This document shows, one piece after another, positions 45,223 to 53,535 of a DNA stretch of 64,000 bases (within the stretch, counting starts at the first letter, position 1; every line of letters begins with the position of its first letter). This DNA is from Microbacterium protaetiae (GTDB lineage Bacteria > Actinomycetota > Actinomycetes > Actinomycetales > Microbacteriaceae), in the NCBI RefSeq assembly GCF_004135285.1, contig NZ_CP035494.1:248001-312000 (forward strand). The letters are read 5' to 3'. Under the pieces are notes generated by a model, which did not search any database, was not told the DNA's origin, and saw only the letters and a program-made list of their open reading frames with translations. A program made the position numbers and the translations under genes.

Positions 45223-46776
45223 TCAGCCCTCGCAGCGGATGTCGCCGTCGGGAACCGTGCCGTCGACGAAGTAGTCGTTCACCGCGTCGTCAACGCAGCT
45301 GTTGCCCTTGTTGAAGCCGGTGTGGCCCTCGCCGACGCGTGTGATGAGGATGCCCGAGTCCAGCTGCTTGGCCAGCGACTGGGCCCACGCGTACGGCGTC
45401 GCGGGGTCGTTGGTCGTGCCGATCACGAGGATAGGTCCGGCGCCGGCAGCGTGGATCTGCTCACGCACCCCGGTGGCCTCAGCCGGCCAGCTCTCGCACC
45501 CGTCGATGTCGACGCTCCAATACGGGGCGATCGTGGGGGCCTTCTCCTTCAACGTCTTCTGCGCTGCCGCGATCTGCGCGTCGGTGGTGTCATCGGGGTA
45601 GTCCATGCAGTTGTAGGCGGTGAAGGCCTCCTGCGAGTTGTCCTGGTACTTCCCGTCGACACGGTTGAAGTAGAAGTCGGCGAGTTGGAAGGCGATTCCC
45701 GGATCGCCCTTGGCGATACCGGCCAACGACTGAGTGAGGTATTGCCAGCTGTCCTGCGAATACAGCGCTGCGACGATCGAGGTGACCATGGCGTCGGCCC
45801 CCAGCATCCGGCCGTCGTTGTTGCGCAGCGGAGACCTGTCGACCTTGGCCAGCAGCGCGCCCAGATCGGCCATCGCATCATCGACGGATCCCGCGAACGG
45901 ACAACCCCGGGTCTTCAGACATGACGCCATATAGGCGCGCAGCGCCGATTCGAATCCCACCGCCTGCGTCACGCTGACGTCGATACTCGAGGTCGACGGG
46001 TCAAGGGCGCCGTCGAGCACGAACTTGCCGACCTTCTCGGGGTACAGGTTCGCGTATGTCGCTCCGAGGAAGGTGCCGTAGGAGTAGCCGAGGTAGTTCA
46101 GTTTCTTGTCGCCGAGCACCGCACGCAGAAGATCCATATCGCGCGCGGCGAATTCGGTGGTGATGTAGGGCAGGATGCCGTCGCTGTTCTTCTCGCAGGC
46201 CTGTGCGAAGCTCTTCGCCGAATCGAGCACCTCTGTGCGCCACGCCGCCGTGCCGCGCGGTGCGGACGGGATGTCGAACAGGAAGGCGTCCATCTGCTTG
46301 GCGTCGAAACACTTCACGGCCGTCGAACCGCCGACTCCCCGGGGATCGAACCCGATCACGTCGTAGTGCTTCGACAGCTCATCGCCCACCGCGTAGTCGA
46401 GCGAGTCGCGAATGAGTTCCACGCCGCTGGCTCCGGGACCGCCCGGGTTCACCAACAGCGACCCCTGCGACGAACCGGTCGCCGCATGCCGGATGATCGA
46501 CAGCGAGATCGCCCGCCCGCCCGGATCGTTCCAATCCAGCGGCGCCTCGACCTTCGCGCACTCGTCAGAGCCCGTGCACGGCGACCAGTCGACGGTCTGC
46601 GTGTAGTACGGCAGCAGTTCGGGCGCCACGCCCTCGGCGTCGGGAGACGCACTCGAGGTCGGCTGCGACGTTCCTTCTCCCCCGTCGGGGATGAACGTGA
46701 AAAGGCAGCCGGTGAGGGCGATGGATGCCGCGGCCAGGCCGGCGACGACGGTCAGCAGACGGGTCTTGGTGTTCAC
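45223..46776 (-). CDS. Secreted alpha/beta-hydrolase, tripeptidyl aminopeptidase-like lipoprotein
   Basis: 517-residue exported lipoprotein: signal peptide with lipobox IALTGC (Cys 24), a short disordered linker, then an alpha/beta-hydrolase domain with nucleophile elbow GYSYG, acidic residue in IGTTNDPATPY and His in GEGHTGF. The C-terminal TAP-like region resembles Streptomyces tripeptidyl aminopeptidases and mycobacterial Rv2223c-type proteins, which remove tripeptides from peptide N-termini. The GTG start overlaps the holB stop (GTGA), so it is translationally coupled to a replication gene, an odd but conserved-looking arrangement. Confidence 0.92.
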   Translation of the reverse strand: MNTKTRLLTVVAGLAAASIALTGCLFTFIPDGGEGTSQPTSSASPDAEGVAPELLPYYTQTVDWSPCTGSDECAKVEAPLDWNDPGGRAISLSIIRHAATGSSQGSLLVNPGGPGASGVELIRDSLDYAVGDELSKHYDVIGFDPRGVGGSTAVKCFDAKQMDAFLFDIPSAPRGTAAWRTEVLDSAKSFAQACEKNSDGILPYITTEFAARDMDLLRAVLGDKKLNYLGYSYGTFLGATYANLYPEKVGKFVLDGALDPSTSSIDVSVTQAVGFESALRAYMASCLKTRGCPFAGSVDDAMADLGALLAKVDRSPLRNNDGRMLGADAMVTSIVAALYSQDSWQYLTQSLAGIAKGDPGIAFQLADFYFNRVDGKYQDNSQEAFTAYNCMDYPDDTTDAQIAAAQKTLKEKAPTIAPYWSVDIDGCESWPAEATGVREQIHAAGAGPILVIGTTNDPATPYAWAQSLAKQLDSGILITRVGEGHTGFNKGNSCVDDAVNDYFVDGTVPDGDIRCEG

Positions 46777-48020
46777 GGGGTCCTTCCGCTGGCGACGGTG
46801 ATCAGCATGCTCTCCAGTGCGAGGGCCGGAGCCACATTCTGTTCGAGGTTCTTGCGCGTGGCCGCAATCGCGTCGAGCACGGTCAGCGTGCGGGCCGGTC
46901 GCCACGCCTCGGCGACCGCGCGCAGCTCGGTCTCGAACTCGAGGTTGATGAGATCGACGGTGCGGCCGAACTGCACCATGAGCACGTCTCGATACAGCGA
47001 CTGCAGATCGGTGAGCACCCGGTCGATGCCATCGCGCAGACTGCGCGTCGCGCGGCGCTTCTGGTCGTCTTCGAGCGCCTTCACCTGCGAGCGCACAGCC
47101 GGGGGTACCGCCGCCCCTTCAGCGACCCCCATCGTCGCCAGCAGCTGAGCCCGCTCAGCCTCATCGCGCTCGGCCGTCAGCGCCTTGGCGTCGTCGGTGG
47201 CGCCGGCGACGATCTGCGCAGCCGCCTCGACCGCCGTCGACACTCCGCGCACGCCGAGAACGGCGCGCATCATCTCGTCGCGCCGTGCGCGGGCCGCGGC
47301 ATCCGTCGCCAGCCGCTGCGCCATGCCGATATGCCGCTGCGCGTGGCGCGCCGACTGCTCGGCGGTCTGCGCGTCAACCCCGGTGCGTTCGGCGATCAGC
47401 GCGGCGACATCGGCGATCTCGGGGTCGCGTAACCGCAACACGCGCACGCGGGAACGGATCGTGGGCAGCAGATCAGCGTCGCTGGGAGCACACAGCACCC
47501 AGATGGTGCGCTCGGGCGGCTCTTCGAGCGCCTTCAGCAGCACGTTCGAGGTGCGCTCGCTCATGCGGTCGGCGTCTTCCATCACGATCACGCGATAGCG
47601 GCCGAGCGACGGCGCGAAGTACGAGCGCTCGACGAGCGCGCGGGCGTCTTTGATCGAGATGATGACGCCCTCGGTGCGCAGCGCCGTGTAGTCGGGGTGG
47701 GTGCCGGCCAGCACCTGGCGCATGACGATCTCGTCGCCGGGCTCGGCGATGAGAGCGGCGGCGAACGCTCGAGCGAGCGTCGACCGCCCCGAGCCGGGAG
47801 GCCCGGTGATGAGCCACGCGTGGGTCAGCTCGGCCGGGTCTGCGGCGGCGGCCCGCAGGGCGCTCACCGCGGCATCCTGCCCCCACACCTCACCCCAGGG
47901 CACCGTGCGCTCGGAGGCTGCGCCGTCGGGGGTAGTGGTGGGGGTGGTGGTGGCGGCAGGGGTGGCGGCCGGGGTGGCGCCGTCAGGGATCCGGGGCACA
48001 GTGGGAGTGGCGGCATCCAT
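46773..48020 (-). CDS. holB: DNA polymerase III subunit delta prime
   Basis: Clamp-loader subunit; 415 residues. The AAA+ domain has P-loop-like GPPGSGRSTLARAFAAAL, and the zinc-finger region common in other phyla is reduced, as usual in actinobacteria. VIVMEDADRMSERTSNVLLKALEEPPERT is the characteristic central motif with the SRC-type region shortened. The N-terminus (about 8-32) is a Thr/Pro/Ala-rich stretch that looks expandable. A repeat region of about 930 bases separates it from tmk, its usual partner, while it is coupled by overlap to the peptidase downstream. Confidence 0.94.
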   Translation of the reverse strand: MDAATPTVPRIPDGATPAATPAATTTPTTTPDGAASERTVPWGEVWGQDAAVSALRAAAADPAELTHAWLITGPPGSGRSTLARAFAAALIAEPGDEIVMRQVLAGTHPDYTALRTEGVIISIKDARALVERSYFAPSLGRYRVIVMEDADRMSERTSNVLLKALEEPPERTIWVLCAPSDADLLPTIRSRVRVLRLRDPEIADVAALIAERTGVDAQTAEQSARHAQRHIGMAQRLATDAAARARRDEMMRAVLGVRGVSTAVEAAAQIVAGATDDAKALTAERDEAERAQLLATMGVAEGAAVPPAVRSQVKALEDDQKRRATRSLRDGIDRVLTDLQSLYRDVLMVQFGRTVDLINLEFETELRAVAEAWRPARTLTVLDAIAATRKNLEQNVAPALALESMLITVASGRTP

Positions 48021-48204
48021 GCCGACCAGCCTAACCGCCGGATCCGACACGCGCCGCCGTGCCGGCCGCGCCATACTCCCTTGCCTCACCCGCGGCGGTG
48101 CCGGCACTCCTGTTCCCTTGCCGGCCGCGCCACGCTGTCTTACCCACCCGCGGCTCCGCCGCCACCGCGCGTGCGGTGGTGCCACCGGCGCCCCACGGAC
48201 CCGC
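48021..48204. other. Promoter-side flank of holB, low-complexity, no gene seen
   Basis: Short repeated words (for example GTGCCGGC and CCGGCCGCGCCA, each twice) merge into the larger array to the right. The holB promoter should be here, but I see no clear hexamers. Open frames on the plus strand are shadows. Confidence 0.4.
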
Positions 48205-48815
48205 GTGTCACGGAACATGCGGGATATCCCGGGTGAGGTCACCGCTACCGGGACACGCCCCACGGCGGTGTCACACAAGATGCGGGATACCGCGCACCAA
48301 GCCGCCAATACTGTGACATCCCCTGCCGCCCCACCCGAGGCGACGCCGCCGCCCTGCCCGCGGCGGCGCAGCCACCCTGCCCGCGATGGTGCCGCCACCG
48401 GCGCCCTACCCGACCCGCGTGTCACAGAACATGCGCGATATCCCGGGTGAGGTCACCCCTACCGTGACACGCCCCACGGCCGTGTCACACAAGATGCGGG
48501 ATGCCGCGCGCCAAGCCGCCGATACTGTGACATCCCCTGCCGCCCCACCCGAGGCGACGCCGCCACCCTGCCCGCGGCGGCGCAGCCACCCTGCGTGCGA
48601 TAGTGTCGCCGCCGCGCGTGCGGCGGCGCAGCCACCCTGCCCGCGGCTCCGCCGCCGCCCTGCGTGCGGTGGTGCCACCACCGGCGCCCCACGGACCCGC
48701 GTGTCACAGAACATGCGGGATATCCCGAGCGAGGTCACCGCTACCGTGACACGCCCCACGGCCGTGTCACACAAGATGCGGGATGCCGCGCGCCAAGCCG
48801 CCAATACTGTGACAT
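48205..48815. repeat. Long-unit repeat array with GTGTCAC inverted motifs (three units)
   Basis: Units start at 48205, 48419 and 48701 (spacings 214 and 282 bp). Each holds a core of about 110 bp with two copies of a 21-base word GTGTCAC-NN-AA-N-ATGCGGGAT about 63 bp apart, each answered by an inverted GTGACAC or TGTGACAT. That gives six copies of the word. The linkers are GC-rich and vary by a 68-bp insertion in the second unit. It lies between the tmk 3' end and holB. Confidence 0.88.
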
Positions 48816-48885
48816 GCGGGCGGGGGCACAACAACAGGCGCCGACGACCCACCCGTCTCACACCCACAGCACGGATATCGCGCGA

Positions 48886-48967
48886 GTCAGCCCAACCGCT
48901 CAACCCAAGCAGTCAGCCCAACCGCTCAACCCAAGCAGTCAGCCCAAACCCGTCAGCCCAACCGCTC
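48886..48967 (-). repeat. 26-bp repeats copied from the tmk 3' end
   Basis: GTCAGCCCAACCGCTC occurs at 48886, 48912 and 48952, with a partial copy at 48938. The copy at 48952 is the end of tmk itself: on the minus strand it encodes the last codons and TGA stop. The array therefore repeats the gene's terminus just downstream of the gene. Confidence 0.9.
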
Positions 48968-49573
48968 GGCCACCCGGGCTTGCACGAGCGCCGCGATCTG
49001 CTCGACGGGCTGGGCGGCATCCACGACGAGAAAGCGCTCGGGCTCAGCCTCGGCCAGCGCGAGGAAGGCCGCGCGCACGCGCGCGTGGAAGTCGTCCGTC
49101 TCGGCTTCGAGCCGATCGAACGGCTTGTCGTCGGCATCGCGCCGACGACGGGCGGATACCTCATCGAGATCGAGCAGCACTGTGACATCGGGCAGCAGGC
49201 CGTCGGCGGCCCACAACGACAGATCGCGGATCTGGTCGGCATCGAGCACCCGTCCGGCACCCTGATAGGCCACCGACGAATCGAGGTAGCGGTCCTGAAT
49301 CACCATCGCACCCCGCGCGAGCGCCGGCCGCACGACCGAGGCCACGTGGTGCGCACGATCGGCCGCATACAGCAGCGCTTCGGCGCGCGGGTCGATGTGC
49401 CCGCGATGGTGCAGCACGATCTCGCGGATGCGCTGGCCCACCTCGGTACCGCCCGGCTCGCGGGTACGCACGACCTCTTCACCACGCGAACGCAGCCACT
49501 GCTCCAGCAGCGCTGCCTGCGTGCTCTTGCCGACGCCGTCGCCGCCCTCAAACGTGACGAAGAGGCCGGTCAC
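48953..49573 (-). CDS. tmk: Thymidylate kinase
   Basis: Phosphorylates dTMP to dTDP. 206 residues. P-loop FEGGDGVGKSTQ, the DRYLDSSVAYQG substrate motif and the LID region (SARRRRDADDKPFDRLE) with Arg residues are present. The ATG overlaps the topA stop (ATGA), so topA and tmk are coupled. Its 3' terminus, including the stop codon, is repeated downstream (48886-48967). Confidence 0.97.
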   Translation of the reverse strand: MTGLFVTFEGGDGVGKSTQAALLEQWLRSRGEEVVRTREPGGTEVGQRIREIVLHHRGHIDPRAEALLYAADRAHHVASVVRPALARGAMVIQDRYLDSSVAYQGAGRVLDADQIRDLSLWAADGLLPDVTVLLDLDEVSARRRRDADDKPFDRLEAETDDFHARVRAAFLALAEAEPERFLVVDAAQPVEQIAALVQARVAERLG

Positions 49574-52293
49574 TTCTTCTTCGCCGGGCTCTTGCGCGTC
49601 GTCGTCTTCTTCGCCGCGGGCTTTTTCTTCGCCGGCCCCTTGGCTCGCTTGTCGGCAAGCAGCTGCACGGCACGGGCGAAGTCGACCTCCATCGCATCTT
49701 CACCGCGCGGAACTGTCGCGTTGGTCTCGCCGTCGGTCACATAGGGTCCGAACCGTCCGTCGCGCAGCCTGATCGGCTTGCCGCTGACCGGGTCGGCCTC
49801 GAACTCCTTGAGCGCGCTCGACGCACGGCGCGCTCCATACTTGGGCTGCTTGTAACGCTCCAGCGCTTCGTCGAGGGTGATGTCGAACAGCTGCTGCTCG
49901 GAATCGAGCGTGCGCGAATCGGTGCCCTTCTTCAGATAGGGGCCGTAACGGCCGTTCTGCGCGGTGATCTCTTCACCCGACTCGGGATCGGTTCCCACCA
50001 CGCGCGGCAACGAGAGCAGCTGCAGCGCCGCGTCGAGATCGATCGTGTCGACCGACATGCTCTTGAACAGCGACGCGGTGCGCGGCTTGGGCGCAGCGGC
50101 GGCCTTCTTCGTGCCCTTCTTGGCAGGCGCGGCGGCCTTGGCGGGCGCGGCGGGCGCGGCGACCTCGCCGGTCGCGGCATCCACTTCTTCATCGGCGTTC
50201 GGCTCGACTTCTTGCACGTACGGGCCGTAACGACCGTCTTTGACGACGATGAGCTTGCCGTTGGCAGGGTTCTCGCCGAGCACCCGGTCGCCGGCCACCG
50301 GCGCGTCGATGAGTTCCTGGGCCTTGGCGGCCGTCAACTCGTCGGGGGCGAGCTCTTCGGGAATGTTGACCCGCCGCGGGTCGGCATCGGGATGCTCGGG
50401 GTCGGTGACCTCGAGATACGGGCCGTACCGCCCGATGCGCAGCACGGCGTTGTCGGTGACGCGCGTCGAGTTCAATTCGCGGGCGTCGATCTCGCCGAGG
50501 TTGTCGACGATCGTGCGCAGGCCGGCGTGGTCGGCCGAGCCGAAGTAGAACTCCTTGAGCCAGTCGACCCGCTTCTGCTCGCCGCGCGCGATGGCGTCCA
50601 GATCGTCTTCGAGCGCAGCCGTGAAGTCGTAGTCGACGAGTTCGGTGAAGTGCTGCTCGAGCAGGCGCACGACGCTGAACGCGACCCAGCTGGGCACGAG
50701 GGCCTGGCCGCGCTTTGTGACGTAGCCGCGCGCGAGGATCGTGTCGATGATGCTCGCGAACGTCGATGGGCGGCCGATGCCCTTCTCCTCGAGTGCCTTG
50801 ACGAGGGATGCCTCGGTGTAGCGCGGCTTCGGGCTGGTGGCGTGACCCTTCGGCTCGACGTCGCGCACGGCCAGCACATCGCCGACGGCCAGCTGCGGCA
50901 GCGACTGGTCGTCGTGCTTGTCGGCATCGGAACGCTTCTCGTCGCGGCCTTCTTCGTACGCCTCGAGGAATCCCTTGAAGGTGTAGACGGTGCCGGATGC
51001 CGTGAACTCGACGTTCTGGTCGGCGAGGGCGATCGCGAGGGTGACCGTGGTGGTCTCGTACGTCGCGTCGGACATCTGGCTGGCGACCGTGCGCTTCCAG
51101 ATCAGGTCGTACAGGCGCTGCTCGTCGCGGTCGAGGGATCCCGCGACCGACGCCGGGGTGCGGAAGTGCTCACCCGACGGACGGATAGCCTCGTGGGCCT
51201 CCTGCGCGTTCTTGCTCTTGCTCTTGTACACCCGCGGGTTCAGCGGCACCGCCTTGGCGCCATAGAGCTCCACCGCCTGCTCGCGCGCAGCCTGCACGGC
51301 CTGCGTCGACAGCGCCGTGGAGTCGGTGCGCATATACGTGATGTACCCCTTCTCGTACAGCCGCTGGGCGACGCTCATGGCGTGCTTCGCGCTCATCGAG
51401 AGCTTGCGGCCGGCCTCCTGCTGCATCGTCGAGGTGGTGAACGGCGCATAGGGGCGGCGGGTACCGGGCTTGGACTCGAGTTTGGTGACGGATGCCTCGC
51501 CCACGGCGGCGACGCGGGCGGCAAGCGCGCGCGCCTTGGCCTCATCGAGCACCACCACAGCCTTCTTCAGCTTTCCGGCGTCGTCGAAGTCAGAGCCGCG
51601 GGCGATCGGTGCGCCGTCGAGCCGCACCAGCTGCACGCCGAAGGCGTCGGTGTCTTTCGCGGCGACGGCGGCGACATCCCAGTACGAGGCCGACACGAAC
51701 GCGATGCGCTCACGCTCGCGGTCGACGACGAGCCGAGTCGCGGCCGACTGCACGCGCCCTGCCGAGAGCCCCTGCTGCACCTTCAGCCACAGCACGGGCG
51801 AGACATCCCACCCATAAAGCCGGTCGAGAATGCGCCGGGTCTCCTGCGCGTCGACGAGGTTCAGATCGAGTTCGCGGGTCTGGTCGACGGCCGCGCGGAT
51901 GGCGTCTTTCGTGATCTCGTGGAAGACCATCCGCTTGACCGGCACCTTGGGCTTGAGAGCCTCGAGCAGATGCCACGCGATGGCTTCGCCTTCGCGGTCT
52001 TCATCGGTGGCCAGCAGCAGTTCGTCGCTGGTCTTCAGCGCCCGCTTCAGCTCGGCGACGGTCTTCTTGCCGCGTTCGGATTCGACGTAGTACGGCGAGA
52101 AGTCGTTCTCGATGTCGATCGAGTAGCGTCCCACCGAGGTCTTCTTCAGCTCCGCAGGAATCGCCTTGCGATCGGCCAGATCGCGAATGTGACCGACGGA
52201 GCTGAGCACCTCATAGCCGTCGCCCAGGTATCCCTGAATCGACTTCATCTTCGTCGGGGACTCGACGATGACGAGCTTCTTGCCGTGTGCCAA
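49570..52293 (-). CDS. topA: DNA topoisomerase I, TTG start
   Basis: Relaxes negative supercoils; type IA enzyme. 907 residues. N-terminal Toprim domain (KKLVIVESPTKMKSI, then ATDEDREGEAIAWHL with acidic metal ligands), catalytic tyrosine in GYITYMRTDS, and C-terminal Topo_C repeats (several GRYGPY motifs) instead of zinc fingers, as in actinobacteria, ending in a Lys-rich tail that aids processivity. The conserved N-terminus begins at a TTG (52293), with GAAAGGA 10 bases upstream; the frame open to 52446 has no homology and is not used. Confidence 0.97.
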   Translation of the reverse strand: MAHGKKLVIVESPTKMKSIQGYLGDGYEVLSSVGHIRDLADRKAIPAELKKTSVGRYSIDIENDFSPYYVESERGKKTVAELKRALKTSDELLLATDEDREGEAIAWHLLEALKPKVPVKRMVFHEITKDAIRAAVDQTRELDLNLVDAQETRRILDRLYGWDVSPVLWLKVQQGLSAGRVQSAATRLVVDRERERIAFVSASYWDVAAVAAKDTDAFGVQLVRLDGAPIARGSDFDDAGKLKKAVVVLDEAKARALAARVAAVGEASVTKLESKPGTRRPYAPFTTSTMQQEAGRKLSMSAKHAMSVAQRLYEKGYITYMRTDSTALSTQAVQAAREQAVELYGAKAVPLNPRVYKSKSKNAQEAHEAIRPSGEHFRTPASVAGSLDRDEQRLYDLIWKRTVASQMSDATYETTTVTLAIALADQNVEFTASGTVYTFKGFLEAYEEGRDEKRSDADKHDDQSLPQLAVGDVLAVRDVEPKGHATSPKPRYTEASLVKALEEKGIGRPSTFASIIDTILARGYVTKRGQALVPSWVAFSVVRLLEQHFTELVDYDFTAALEDDLDAIARGEQKRVDWLKEFYFGSADHAGLRTIVDNLGEIDARELNSTRVTDNAVLRIGRYGPYLEVTDPEHPDADPRRVNIPEELAPDELTAAKAQELIDAPVAGDRVLGENPANGKLIVVKDGRYGPYVQEVEPNADEEVDAATGEVAAPAAPAKAAAPAKKGTKKAAAAPKPRTASLFKSMSVDTIDLDAALQLLSLPRVVGTDPESGEEITAQNGRYGPYLKKGTDSRTLDSEQQLFDITLDEALERYKQPKYGARRASSALKEFEADPVSGKPIRLRDGRFGPYVTDGETNATVPRGEDAMEVDFARAVQLLADKRAKGPAKKKPAAKKTTTRKSPAKKK

Positions 52294-52480
52294 AGGGGTG
52301 GTCCTTTCTTCGAAGCACACCATACACACAGAATCCTGAGTGCGGCGCCGCATCCGTCTCAGGAGTCCGAGGCAAAGGCGCGGCGCGCGACGCGCGGGAT
52401 AGCACTCGCGGGCACCGGATGCCGCCCCGTCGGCACTCGCGCGCACCGGATGCCGCCGTCGGCACTCGCGCGTGTCCCGC
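52294..52480. other. Leader of topA with short direct repeats
   Basis: Promoter-side flank of topA. Contains two copies of CACCGGATGCCGCC followed by GTCGGCACTCGCG, a roughly 28-bp direct repeat (about 52412-52472). No gene seen; supercoiling-sensitive regulation of topA would act here. Confidence 0.5.
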
Positions 52481-52600
52481 GACCGTCACGGCGCCGGACC
52501 GACCGTCACGACGCCGGACCGACCGTCACGACGCCGGACCGACCGTCACGGCGCCGGACCGACCGTCACGGCGTCGGACCGACCGTCAGGGAGCCGGACC
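52481..52600 (-). repeat. Six exact-length 20-bp tandem units overlapping the TadE-like gene end
   Basis: Units GACCGTCACGGCGCCGGACC with single-base changes fill 52481-52600 with no length variation. The last unit (52581-52600) contains the stop codon and final codons of the TadE-like gene; the other units carry the same TGA on the minus strand. Only about 1 T per 20 bases on the plus strand. Confidence 0.93.
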
Positions 52601-52903
52601 GGCACGTGCCACCGCCGTCGCAGACAGCGCACCGAACGGCACCGACACCGTGACAGTGGCGATAAGTCCATCGACCGCACACGCCGTGACAGCCGCCCCG
52701 CCGGCGCGCGCGACCTCTGCGGCCCGATCGCACGGGATGCCGGTGACCGCCCCCGAGGCTGCATCGGCCGCCGCCAGCGCGGCGGCATCAGCGGCATCGG
52801 CCGCGCGCTGCGACTGCACCGCCGCCGACCCGACCGCGGCCAGTGCCACGGTGAGCGCGGCAGCGGCGCCGATCGCGCCGACAGCGAGCACAGCGCCGGC
52901 CAT
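52586..52903 (-). CDS. Rv3654c-like TadE-type pilus/secretion protein
   Basis: 105 residues with one N-terminal membrane helix (about 3-28), then QSQRAADAADAAALAAADAA, the alanine-rich, class III-signal-like pattern of the TadE-related 'DNA translocation/secretion' proteins found at the end of actinobacterial Tad loci, and two cysteines (C57, C75). Likely a minor pilin. The C-terminus (ARAGPAP) is encoded by the last unit of the 20-bp repeat array, so its end may vary between strains. Last gene of the tad operon. Confidence 0.82.
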   Translation of the reverse strand: MAGAVLAVGAIGAAAALTVALAAVGSAAVQSQRAADAADAAALAAADAASGAVTGIPCDRAAEVARAGGAAVTACAVDGLIATVTVSVPFGALSATAVARAGPAP

Positions 52904-52955
52904 CAGGCGCTGCCCCGCGACACGTCTCGGGTGCGCTCAATCGCGACGCGCGCGG

Positions 52956-53294
52956 TCACAGCCCACCCGCCAGGGCGCAAGAACTCGCCTGCAGCATCGG
53001 CACGGGCAGGGGCACACCGGCGTCGGCAGACACCTCGACGCAGACGAGGTCGCCGCGCCGTGTGACTCCGGCCTGGGCCCGGGCGACGGCTGCCGTGACA
53101 AGTGCCAGGGCATGCGCTTCGGGCTCGCCCCGAGCGACCAGCCGGGCGGCATCGGCCGCGGCATCCTGCATGCGCACCTGCCGGCCGCACGCACCAAGCA
53201 CCCCCGCGCCCAGGGCGAGCACGAGCACGACGGCCGGAAGGACGACCGCGAACTCGGCGGTGACCGATCCGCGGTCGCCCTGCCGGATGGTCAT
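52956..53294 (-). CDS. TadE-family minor pilin
   Basis: 112 residues. Short basic leader followed by GSVTAEFAVVLPAVVLVLALGAGVL: the G-x-x-x-x-E pattern before a hydrophobic helix is the class III prepilin/TadE motif. It ends with a small external domain containing two cysteines (C84, C105). Its ATG overlaps the stop of the DUF4244 gene (ATGA), so the two are coupled. No prepilin peptidase gene is in the window. Confidence 0.88.
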   Translation of the reverse strand: MTIRQGDRGSVTAEFAVVLPAVVLVLALGAGVLGACGRQVRMQDAAADAARLVARGEPEAHALALVTAAVARAQAGVTRRGDLVCVEVSADAGVPLPVPMLQASSCALAGGL

Positions 53295-53494
53295 GACACC
53301 GTCAGCGCGCGCCGGATCAGGTCGGTGAGGATGCCGCGCACTTCATCGGACCGCATGATGACCACGAGCAGGCCGGCGAAGGCGACCGCCGCCATCGTGG
53401 CGATGGCGTATTCGGCGGTCGCGGCTCCGATGTCGTCGGAGCCGCTCAAGAAGAGCCGTGCGGCGCGACGGCGGGTGAGAGTGGGCAGATTCAT
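53291..53494 (-). CDS. DUF4244 small pilin (Flp-like)
   Basis: 67 residues: a basic leader (about 1-20), then DDIGAATAEYAIATMAAVAFAGLLVVIM, a Flp-type pilin with conserved Gly/Glu just before the hydrophobic helix, where the prepilin peptidase would cut. Probably the major pilin subunit of this Tad system. Strong AAGGAG 6 bases before the ATG at 53494 fits high expression. Followed by TadE with a 4-base overlap. Confidence 0.9.
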   Translation of the reverse strand: MNLPTLTRRRAARLFLSGSDDIGAATAEYAIATMAAVAFAGLLVVIMRSDEVRGILTDLIRRALTVS

Positions 53495-53535
53495 GGTGTT
53501 CTCCTTAATAAAGAGGGACGGATGGGCACGATTTC

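Noticed and set aside
48205..48815. ORFs of 160-450 residues through the GTGTCAC array
   Set aside because: Low-complexity products, unit lengths (214 and 282) that do not keep one frame with a clear start, and no family match by eye.
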